From positions 1 to 50,012 of the forward strand of contig NZ_JFHC01000062.1 of assembly GCF_000698595.1 (NCBI RefSeq): DNA of 50,012 nt, read 5' to 3'. This document shows, piece by piece, positions 18,430 to 25,683 of this stretch (position 1 is the stretch's first letter; every line of letters begins with the position of its first letter). The DNA comes from Caballeronia glathei. Its GTDB lineage: Bacteria; Pseudomonadota; Gammaproteobacteria; Burkholderiales; Burkholderiaceae. Below the pieces are notes generated by a model. That model did no database searches, was not told where the DNA came from, and saw only the letters and a list, made by a program, of their open reading frames with translations. Made by a program: the position numbers and the translations under genes.

Positions 18430-20445
18430 ATGGAGCACGCCTACTTCAATCTGTTGCATGTGTTTTCAAGCCACCCCGCCTCGGCGCTCGCGGTCGTCCT
18501 GTTGGCGGCCTTCCTCGAATCCGTCGCCTTCATCGGCACCTTCATTCCCGGCAGCAGCGTCATGTTCCTGGCGGGTGCGCTCGTCGGGACGGGCTCGCTC
18601 AATCTCGGCTGGGTTTTCGCCTGCGCAATCGCGGGCGCCGTGGCAGGCGACGCGGCGAGCTACTGGTTCGGCTCGCGCTACAGGGAGACGATCACGCGGA
18701 TGTGGCCGTTTCGTACCCACCCCGGCGTGCTCGCGGCAGGCCAGCGCTATTTCGAGGCGCACGGCGCGAAAAGCGTAGTGCTCGCGCGCTTCGCACCTCC
18801 GCTACGGGCCATCGTACCGGTCGTGGCGGGGACGCTCGGCATGGCGCCGGGCCGCTTCCTCGTGATCAACATCGTCTCGGCACTCATCTGGGCGCCCGTG
18901 CATATCCTGCCGGGTGTCGCGGTCGGTGCGTCGATCGAACTGGCGGGCGCGGTGTCGTTCCGCCTCGTGGTCATCATCGCGGTCCTGGTCGCGGCCGCGT
19001 GGCTCACGTACAACATCGTTCGCATCGCCGCGTACCACGCGCGCTCGTGGACGAACTCGTCGCGCCGTGCCCTCTTGCGCTGGGCGGATCGCCACCATGG
19101 GGCCGCCGGACGCGAGATCCTGCGCGTGCTCAATCCCGAGAACTCGCCAGCGGGACTGCTCGTGACGATCTCGCTGTTCGTGATCGTGTCCGCATCGGTG
19201 TTCCTCGCGATGGTGAGGAGCGTCGCGCGCGGCGACCCGCTGGTCCAGGTGGACATGTCGGTGCAGCGCTTCCTTCAGTCGTTTCGCTCCGCCTGGGCCG
19301 ACGATGTCTTCTCCGCATGCGCGACGCTCGGCAGCGTGCCCATGCTCGCCGCGCTCGTCGTCATGATCGTGCTGTGGATGACGCTGGAGCGCCGCTGGCG
19401 TGCCGTTGTGTACTGGCTCGTCGCAGTCGTGTTCTCGCAGTTGCTGATCCTCGCGATGCAGCTTGCCGCGCGGCACGCACCGCTCGCGTGGATTTCATCC
19501 AGCCTGCATGCATTCCCGAGCAATCGCATCGCTGCGGTGGTGGTCATCTACGGCTTCCTCGCCGTCGTGATCGCGCGACGGGTGGGCATGGTGTCGCAGA
19601 TTCTGGTCGCCGTGGCGACGGTGGCGATCATCACGGTAACGGCCGTGAGCGGGCTCTATTTCGGCCGATTCACGTTTTCCGACGCGATGGGCGGGGCCGC
19701 GCTCGCGGCGCTCTGGGTATTTCTCGTCGCGCTGACCGTGGTGTGGCGGCATCCGGAACGCCCGCCCGCACGCCCGTTCATGCCACTCGCGTTTCTGGCC
19801 ATGATCGGCGCGGGTGTCGCGGTGCAGCTCGGCACGCTCCCGCAGGATCGGGTGGCCGCGAACGCGCGCGCGGCGGCGGTCACCGTGATTACGCCGGCGC
19901 AATGGACCGATTCCGTCTGGAGGACGTTCTCGTGCTATCGATCGAGCATGGAAGGCGACAGGCGCGAGCCTATCGTCGTGCAGTGGACGGCGAGCGCCGA
20001 GCAAGTGGAGACCCAGTTGCGCAGCCTGGGCTGGATCGAGGGAACGCGGCTGGGTGCGAGGAGCCTGCTCACGCTCGTGTCGCCGAACGCGGTCGCGACG
20101 GCGCTGCCCGTGCTGCCCCGTCTGAACAACGGTGAGCCGTCGGCGCTCGTCTTCACGCGCCTTCACGCGAGCGCCGACGAGCGCGACGTCCTGCGCTTCT
20201 GGCCGACCCGCTATGCCGTCGAGCATCGGAACGGCGCGCCTCCGACACCGATCTGGCTCGGCTCGCTCGTTCACGAGCGCTTGCGCCGGCCATCATGGCC
20301 CTTCAACGTGCTGCGTCCGACACGCGAGGTCGATTCGCTGATTTCCGAGCGTGGAGATGGGTCGCCGTGGCGCGAGATCGAAGTGGCGAGAAGTGCGAGC
20401 TGCGAAGGGGTGAGGGTGACGCTCATTGCGTCGAGAGGACGATGA
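18430..20445 (+). CDS. DedA / PAP2-like / LssY_C triple-fusion membrane protein
   Basis: A 671-aa inner-membrane protein. Residues 1-200 are a DedA/VTT domain (FIPGSSVMFLAGALVG, FAPPLRAIVPVVAG, GRFLVINIVSALIW), a family linked to undecaprenyl-phosphate or phospholipid translocation. Residues ~245-440 have the six-helix layout of a PAP2 phosphatase, and ~465-665 match the LssY C-terminal domain. The PAP2 signature is degenerate: no KxxxxxxRP, FPSNR (363-366) where PSGH is expected, and SGLYFGRFTFSD where SRxxxxxHxxxD is expected. Both catalytic histidines are therefore absent. It stands alone, convergent with the GntR gene. Confidence 0.87.
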   Translation: MEHAYFNLLHVFSSHPASALAVVLLAAFLESVAFIGTFIPGSSVMFLAGALVGTGSLNLGWVFACAIAGAVAGDAASYWFGSRYRETITRMWPFRTHPGVLAAGQRYFEAHGAKSVVLARFAPPLRAIVPVVAGTLGMAPGRFLVINIVSALIWAPVHILPGVAVGASIELAGAVSFRLVVIIAVLVAAAWLTYNIVRIAAYHARSWTNSSRRALLRWADRHHGAAGREILRVLNPENSPAGLLVTISLFVIVSASVFLAMVRSVARGDPLVQVDMSVQRFLQSFRSAWADDVFSACATLGSVPMLAALVVMIVLWMTLERRWRAVVYWLVAVVFSQLLILAMQLAARHAPLAWISSSLHAFPSNRIAAVVVIYGFLAVVIARRVGMVSQILVAVATVAIITVTAVSGLYFGRFTFSDAMGGAALAALWVFLVALTVVWRHPERPPARPFMPLAFLAMIGAGVAVQLGTLPQDRVAANARAAAVTVITPAQWTDSVWRTFSCYRSSMEGDRREPIVVQWTASAEQVETQLRSLGWIEGTRLGARSLLTLVSPNAVATALPVLPRLNNGEPSALVFTRLHASADERDVLRFWPTRYAVEHRNGAPPTPIWLGSLVHERLRRPSWPFNVLRPTREVDSLISERGDGSPWREIEVARSASCEGVRVTLIASRGR

Positions 20446-20707
20446 TGTTCGACGCGCGATGGTTCGACATATGCCGCCCGCAATGACGAAACCGGCGCAA
20501 CGGCGCTCATCCGGGCGCGGTACGCGAATCAGGTGATGTGCGCAGCCCCGCACGCAAAGGAACCCGCGAGCTCTGAGGTTGCCCACGAGCCGGTCAGCGG
20601 CGGTTTCTCCATGCGAAGCAGGGGCACGATGAGCCATGTGCGATCACCGATCTGCGCGGCATGAAGGGGAGCGCGGGACAATTGCTGCCAGGGTCCCGAT
20701 GCGGAAC

Positions 20708-21451
20708 TCACTGCGAAAGAGGCCCTTCAGGTTCCAGCGCCGCGCCTCCGAGTATCGAGTTGGCATCGGCGCGCGCGTTGTCGAGCTGCACCACGCTCGC
20801 CTGCCGTGCCGCGAGCGCGTCGCGATGTGAGATGGCCGTGAAGATCGCCTTGTGGCGAGGCAGCGAAAGCGCGTGCGTGTTGGGATGGCGGCTCGTGAGC
20901 CTGATCGACTCGGAAAGCGCGAGCGACAGCATGTTGCCGATATACGCGAGCATGTCGTTGTGCGTGGCGGTCATGATCGCGCGATGGAATGCCAGGTCGG
21001 GTTCGAGCAGCGCGTCCGCCGTTTTCGCGTCTTCCATGCGCGCATAGGCGGCGCCGATGCGCGCGATGTCTTCATCGGTCGCCGAGATCGCGGCGAGCGC
21101 CGCGGCGGCGGGCTCGATGATCTGGCGCACGGTCAGGAGCGAGCGGAAGAACGCGCCTTCGGGAAGGAGCTTGACGGTCCAGACGAGCACATCCGGGTCC
21201 AGCATATGCCACTCGTCGCGCGCGCGTACGACGCTGCCCACGCGTGGCTTCGAGACGACGAGCCCCTTTGCGACGAGCACGCGTGTCGCCTCGCGCAGCA
21301 CCGGACGGCTTACGCCATAGCTTTCGCACAGCGTGGGCTCGGCAGGCAGACGCTGCCCCGGCACGAACGCGCCGCTCACGATCTGCATGCCCAGTTCCTG
21401 CACGATGCGCGCATGCAGGCTCTTGCGTTTCCCTGGCGTGCGGTAATCCAT
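20708..21451 (-). CDS. GntR/FadR-type regulator of the sugar ABC operon
   Basis: A 247-aa FCD-class GntR regulator. The winged helix is at residues 10-78 (IVSGAFVPGQRLPAEPTLCESYGVSRPVLREATRVL, broken by a turn). The FCD sensor domain follows with the metal/effector residues DLAFHRAI, HN.ML and LPRHKAI. Such regulators usually bind sugar acids or related carboxylates. It is the last gene of a leftward run, 53 bp after the ABC ATPase, so it probably autoregulates the operon, perhaps through the palindrome at 24465-24481. Confidence 0.9.
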   Translation of the reverse strand: MDYRTPGKRKSLHARIVQELGMQIVSGAFVPGQRLPAEPTLCESYGVSRPVLREATRVLVAKGLVVSKPRVGSVVRARDEWHMLDPDVLVWTVKLLPEGAFFRSLLTVRQIIEPAAAALAAISATDEDIARIGAAYARMEDAKTADALLEPDLAFHRAIMTATHNDMLAYIGNMLSLALSESIRLTSRHPNTHALSLPRHKAIFTAISHRDALAARQASVVQLDNARADANSILGGAALEPEGPLSQ

Positions 21452-21504
21452 GATTGTGCGGCCGCGTCACCGCGACCGGCGCGTCCTCGTTCGAGTTCGA
21501 GTGG

Positions 21505-22308
21505 TCAATGCACGGTCGTAGCGCGCATCGCCCGATATTCCCGTCTCACGATGTCCATCAGCTCTGCCACCGACGTGTTTGCACTGCGCTGCTCGTACGT
21601 CACGCGGCCTCGCTGCATCAACATGATGCGGTCCGCGATGTCGAGCGTCTGCGCATAGTTATGCATGATCATGATGATGGAAAGCCCGCCTTTTTCCTTC
21701 AGCCGCATGATCAGGTCGATGATCAGGGCCGCCTCGCGGGCGCCCATCGCCGCGAGCGGTTCGTCGAGCAGGAGAATCCTCGCGTTCGAATGCACCGCGC
21801 GCGCGACGGCAATGGCCTGGCGCTGGCCGCCCGACAGCCGTTCTACAGGCAGATCCACCGAAGGCACATGCACGCCGATGTCGTCGAGACACTGCGCCGC
21901 GCGCTCGCGCATCTGCTTGTGATCGAGGAGCCGGAACGGCCCGCGTCGCACGATCTCGCGGTTCAGGAACATGTTGTGATAGATGCTGAGGGAGTTCGCG
22001 AGCGCAAGGTCCTGATACACGCATTCGATGCCGAGCGCGCGAGCGTGATCGACGGAGCGCAGAAGGGTTTCCTCACCGTGCACGTGGAGCGTGCCGCCCG
22101 ACTGCTGGTGAAAACCCGTGAAAATCTTGACGAGCGTGGATTTGCCCGCGCCGTTGTCGCCGAGGATGCCGAGAATTTCGCCGCCGCCGAGCGTGAGCGA
22201 GACGCCGTCGAGCGCCGTCACCGCGCCGAAGCGCTTGACGAGATTGTCGGCACGCAGCGCCACTGCGCTTTGGGCGGCTTGCGGGGCGGTCTGGGTAGCC
22301 TCCATCAC
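21505..22308 (-). CDS. Sugar ABC transporter ATP-binding protein (single domain)
   Basis: A 267-aa ATPase of the CUT2-type sugar importer group, with only one nucleotide-binding domain as in FrcA-like subunits rather than the tandem RbsA form. Walker A is GDNGAGKST, the signature is LSGGQRQAIAVARA, Walker B is ILLLDEPLAAMG and the switch histidine is in IMIMHNYAQ. It starts with GTG at 22308 or ATG at 22305, both overlapping the TGA of the permease gene, so translation is coupled. It energises the permease encoded upstream. Confidence 0.92.
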   Translation of the reverse strand: MMEATQTAPQAAQSAVALRADNLVKRFGAVTALDGVSLTLGGGEILGILGDNGAGKSTLVKIFTGFHQQSGGTLHVHGEETLLRSVDHARALGIECVYQDLALANSLSIYHNMFLNREIVRRGPFRLLDHKQMRERAAQCLDDIGVHVPSVDLPVERLSGGQRQAIAVARAVHSNARILLLDEPLAAMGAREAALIIDLIMRLKEKGGLSIIMIMHNYAQTLDIADRIMLMQRGRVTYEQRSANTSVAELMDIVRREYRAMRATTVH

Positions 22309-23318
22309 CGACTTCCTTTGCGGCGGATGCGCCCGATGTGGATGTTGAAGATCATCGCGGCGAGAATCGCGGCCCCGAGGATGATGTTGAACGTGAACGC
22401 GTTGATGCCGATGAGCGTGAAGCCGTCGTTGAGAATGCCGAGCACCGCGGCGCCGAGGAGCCCGCCTATGATCGTCCCCGAGCCGCCGGTGAGCGGCGTG
22501 CCGCCGATCACGGCGGCAGCCACGGCGAGAAACATGATCTGGTTGCCCCCCGCTTGCGGGTCGATCGAGGTGATGCGAAAGCTCTCGAGGATGCCGGTGA
22601 AAGCCGCGAGCACAGCGGCGAGGATGAAGTTGCCGAAGCGCAGCCGGTTCACGTGAATGCCGGCCTCGCTCGCGCCGACGGGATTCGCGCCCGCGGCCTG
22701 GGTATGCAGGCCCCAGCGCGTATGGCGCAATAGCGTGTGCATGACGAACGCGATCACCACCGTCCAGATGATTTCGCTATAACCCGAGGCGCCCATGATT
22801 GCGGCGAACCCGGGCGACCCCGGTGTCGCCGCCGGGGTGCCGCGCGAAAGAGTGAGTGTGACGCCGTTGATGAGGAAGAGCGTACCGAGCGTCGTCACGA
22901 ACGAGGGCAGGCGCAGCCACACGGTCACGGCGCCGTTCACGAAGCCGATCACGGCGGCGGCCGCGAGACCTGCAACCAGCGCAAGCCACATGGGCGCGCC
23001 GGCGTCGCTGGCGAACACCATCATGAACGGCGCGAACGCGAACACCATGCCCGCCGAAAGATCGATGTCGCCTCCGATCATCAGCATGATCTCGCCGAAT
23101 GCGATGATCGCCACCGGCGCGATGAACTGCGAGAGATTCACGAGGCTCGCATGCGTGAGCAGGAAGTCGTGATTGGCGAACTCGAAATAGGCGGCGAGCA
23201 GCACGGCCACGAGCAGGATACGCAGCTCGGCCGCCCAGTTGGAAATCAGCGCACTGCGCGGCCGCTCCGGCCGCGCAGGGGTTTGCAGCTCGTGGGATTC
23301 GTTCACCGTATCGGTCAC
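22305..23318 (-). CDS. Sugar ABC transporter permease (RbsC/FrcC type)
   Basis: A 337-aa inner-membrane permease with about ten hydrophobic segments. The family signatures include GGDIDLSAGMVFAFAPF and the late GGTPLTGGSGTIIGGLLGA and LGILNDGFTLIGINAF. It forms the channel of a CUT2 importer. Its ATG overlaps the stop of the binding-protein gene by 4 bp and its stop overlaps the ATPase start, giving a tightly coupled operon. Confidence 0.93.
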   Translation of the reverse strand: MTDTVNESHELQTPARPERPRSALISNWAAELRILLVAVLLAAYFEFANHDFLLTHASLVNLSQFIAPVAIIAFGEIMLMIGGDIDLSAGMVFAFAPFMMVFASDAGAPMWLALVAGLAAAAVIGFVNGAVTVWLRLPSFVTTLGTLFLINGVTLTLSRGTPAATPGSPGFAAIMGASGYSEIIWTVVIAFVMHTLLRHTRWGLHTQAAGANPVGASEAGIHVNRLRFGNFILAAVLAAFTGILESFRITSIDPQAGGNQIMFLAVAAAVIGGTPLTGGSGTIIGGLLGAAVLGILNDGFTLIGINAFTFNIILGAAILAAMIFNIHIGRIRRKGSR

Positions 23319-24439
23319 GATTTGATTGCGCCGCTCATCGGGACGATCTGCGGCTTGGCGGTCTTGCCTTCATAGCGCGTCGACGTATTCAGATACGGCT
23401 CCACGGTGCTCTTCGTCACGAACTTGAGGCCCGTGTTGACGTTCGCGGGTCCGACGAGCCCGCCCGACGCGAGGAACACGAACGCTTCGACCACTGTATA
23501 GAAACCCTGGACGTATGGCTGCTGATCGATGGTGAAATCGAGGAAGCCTTCGTGAATGAGCTGAATCGTCTGCGGCAGCAGATCGAAGCCGCCCCCATGC
23601 ACGCCCTTCGAAGGCAGGCTCGATTCCTTCATTACTTGCGCGACGCCCTGCGTGCTGCCCGCATCGACCGCGAACATGCCTTTCAGGTCCTGATGGCCCA
23701 GATAGAAGGACTTGATCTTCGAAAGCTCTTCGTTGACCGTTGCGCCCGTCGCGACGGTCTGGATGTCGATCTTCTTTCCCGACTTCTTTATCGCGTCGCT
23801 CGCGCCATCGAGACGCGGCTGGATGTTGAGCTGGCCGGGCGTCGCGATGAACAGCGCGACGAGGCCGCCGTCGACGATGCTCGCGATGCGCTCACCCATC
23901 TGATAGCCCGAGAGATAGAGATCCTGCCCGATATACGCGAGGCGCGGATTGGTCTTGCCGCGCGGCGCATCGGCGTTGTACGCGAGCACCGGGATGCCCG
24001 CGTCGAGCGCGGCCTGGATCGGCTTGTCGAAGGCAGAGGGATCGACGATAGGCACGGCGATCGCGTCGGCTTTTGCCGCAATCGCGGAGTTCACCGCGCG
24101 CACCATTTCGCCCGCATCGGAGGTCGCGGAGCCGGTCCACTGATAGTCCATGCCGAGCATCGAACAGGCATCCTGAATCCCGTATTGCGTCGGCACGAAG
24201 AACGGATTCGTGGTGACGTGATTGACGAACACGATCTTCCATTTCTTGTGCTGCGGGAACGCTGTTTCCGCGGCTTGCGCCGCCGAAATCAGCGCGCTCG
24301 AGCCGCCGCCCGCCGCACCCAGCAGCGAGAGCGCCGCACCCAGCCCGGCGCCCTGCATGAGGCCGCGCCGGCCTGTGCTGAGCAAACCGTTGCCGTCCCG
24401 CGTGCTGGTGTCATTCGCGTCATCCCGATTCTGCGCCAT
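23315..24439 (-). CDS. Periplasmic sugar-binding protein of ABC transporter
   Basis: A 374-aa type I periplasmic binding protein (ribose/autoinducer-2 group). The N-terminus has a twin-arginine-like motif (GRRGLMQGAGLGAALSLL) and an AQAAE cleavage region near residue 57, suggesting Tat-type or Sec export. The mature part reads WKIVFVNHVTTNPFFVPTQYG, VPIVDPSAFDKPIQAALDAGIPVLAYNAD and FTIDQQPYVQGFYTV, all typical of sugar-binding lobes. It is the first gene of the leftward operon. The ligand is unknown; the FrcA-like ATPase suggests a hexose or sugar acid. Confidence 0.92.
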   Translation of the reverse strand: MAQNRDDANDTSTRDGNGLLSTGRRGLMQGAGLGAALSLLGAAGGGSSALISAAQAAETAFPQHKKWKIVFVNHVTTNPFFVPTQYGIQDACSMLGMDYQWTGSATSDAGEMVRAVNSAIAAKADAIAVPIVDPSAFDKPIQAALDAGIPVLAYNADAPRGKTNPRLAYIGQDLYLSGYQMGERIASIVDGGLVALFIATPGQLNIQPRLDGASDAIKKSGKKIDIQTVATGATVNEELSKIKSFYLGHQDLKGMFAVDAGSTQGVAQVMKESSLPSKGVHGGGFDLLPQTIQLIHEGFLDFTIDQQPYVQGFYTVVEAFVFLASGGLVGPANVNTGLKFVTKSTVEPYLNTSTRYEGKTAKPQIVPMSGAIKS

Positions 24440-24464
24440 GTCAGTCTCCGTGCTTTTCTTAGTT

Positions 24465-24481
24465 AGTCGATTTGATCGACT
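24465..24481. promoter_or_regulatory. Perfect palindrome upstream of the sugar ABC operon
   Basis: AGTCGAT-TTG-ATCGACT, 7-bp arms with a 3-bp centre, lies 25 bp upstream of the binding-protein start. Its location and size suit a dimeric repressor such as the GntR protein encoded at the operon end. The sequence is not the textbook FadR/GntR site, so the pairing is inference. Confidence 0.5.
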
Positions 24482-25082
24482 TGTCGCCGATCGCCTTCAG
24501 ATATGGAACGGCATCTGCGTATCGCGTTAAAGCAGCTTTCATGAATCAAAGGCGTGAGAGAAATGCACGTCCCGCGTGATGCATGGGTTTTGTCATCACG
24601 CTCGCGTGGCGCAGCGGGTATGGGTTTTCCTGCTTGTCGTAATTGTGTGAGACGTCGAGCTTGAGGCCGACGCCCTTCGCGACTGCTGCATGGAGGAGGG
24701 GGCACCTCAATCGAACGGGCAGTTTCATGCGTGCCTCCGATGCGGCTCGGAATTCTTGATGTCTTCCATTCATGGCGCTTACGCCAGGCCCGAGCATTGA
24801 ACGGGAAATGCTGCGCTATCCCAAATTCTGGCTTTCTCGCTGCCACTTGCCTTTGCCTCAATAGGCAAACTATATGCAGCGTACTCTCCTGTTTCGATAA
24901 GCGTTTTCCCGATAAGGCCTGGGCAATAGTCATGCTATTGGATGCCCTCCTGAGGCAAGAAGGTGTCTGCTCGGCATCGGCGGGGCCGGTGTGAACCTTC
25001 TCGTTGATCGTCGGCTTTCGAAGCCATGCGCGGAACGTGTGGTGCGTTCGCCGAGCATCGACAGGAACTCGGGAGGGGGTAT
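24482..25082. other. Intergenic region without a recognisable gene
   Basis: Spurious short frames only. It separates the sugar ABC operon from the left sigma-54 control module. Confidence 0.45.
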
Positions 25083-25105
25083 TCCCTGATGCTGAATTGA
25101 TCTAC
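25083..25105 (+). promoter_or_regulatory. Candidate DmpR-type upstream activating site, left copy
   Basis: TTCCCTGATGC-x-GA-x-TTGATC-x-A, identical at 20 of 23 positions to the element at 27622-27644. The TTGATC half matches the right arm of the XylR/DmpR site (TTGANCAATTGATCAA). It lies about 180 bp upstream of the -24/-12 promoter at 25266. Confidence 0.6.
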
Positions 25106-25265
25106 CACGACACCGCGACGAAGCTGCGGACTCGATCTTCTCGTCGATTCGCCCGGATCGGAATGCTTCACTTCGCCGTGCCATGCGCTGGGCTTCCGAC
25201 GCCCGTACGCGCCGCCCGGATTGCCCGGGGACATCGGGGCCGACGCCTTCAATCGCCGATCAAGC

Positions 25266-25281
25266 TTGGCACATTGATTGC
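25266..25281 (+). promoter_or_regulatory. Sigma-54 promoter, left copy
   Basis: TTGGCACATTGATTGC: the -24 GG and -12 GC are separated by exactly ten bases, and the TTGGCAC/TTGC boxes match the consensus closely. Transcription would start near 25292 and reach the 78-aa gene at 25399, leaving a leader of ~105 nt. Confidence 0.75.
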
Positions 25282-25300
25282 CTTGAACGTACCGTAGCAC

Positions 25301-25344
25301 CCGGATTTCATGAAATCGTCGATGACCGGTTCCACATGAACGGG
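25301..25344 (+). other. Leader element shared with the phenol operon
   Basis: Begins CCGGATTTCATGAAATCGT, which aligns with CCGGATCTGAATGAAATCGT at 27856 at nearly the same distance from the promoter. A hairpin with arms 25326-25332 and 25338-25344 (6 of 7 pairs, 5-nt loop) lies where the phenol leader has its second hairpin. Confidence 0.5.
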
Positions 25345-25398
25345 TGCGAGGCGGCAACGCGCCCGCAATCGCGCGAGGGAACGCAGTTGGAGGAAATC

Positions 25399-25635
25399 AT
25401 GAATCCCGGTGCGATGTCTTTGCGTCTGCTGGTCGAAAAATGGCTTGCACCTACGCCGGCGATGCCGGCGCGCATCGCGCGCTTCAGCCGCATGACGCCG
25501 GATCAAAGGCGCTACGTTTGCGTCGAGTCTTTGCGGCCTGGCGGTACGCTCGTGATTTTCTTCTTCAGGCACGACGACCGTTCATGGCGAGTGTTCCCGC
25601 CAGCCGCCCCGCGGCCCGCAATGAAAGCCTGCTGA
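25399..25635 (+). CDS. Orphan 78-aa protein under a sigma-54 promoter
   Basis: A small, basic, cytoplasmic-looking protein of unknown function. It starts MNPGAMSLRLLVEKWLAPTP, continues with RFSRMTPDQRRYVCVESL and GGTLVIFFFRHDDRSWRVFPP, and ends AMKAC. No signal peptide or membrane segment is seen; the pattern suggests a small alpha/beta domain. GGAGG lies six bases before the ATG. A consensus -24/-12 promoter with an upstream DmpR-like site precedes it, so it probably belongs to the phenol-responsive regulon. It is convergent with dmpR. I recall similar hypothetical proteins in Burkholderiaceae but no function. Confidence 0.75.
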   Translation: MNPGAMSLRLLVEKWLAPTPAMPARIARFSRMTPDQRRYVCVESLRPGGTLVIFFFRHDDRSWRVFPPAAPRPAMKAC

Positions 25636-25683
25636 TACGTGCGCACGCCGGGCACGTGATCCGCCGGTCTGGATGGAAGCGCC

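Noticed and set aside
18327..20135. A 602-codon plus-strand frame overlapping the DedA fusion
   Set aside because: Arg-rich translation in the wrong frame; the overlapping frame encodes clear DedA and LssY motifs.
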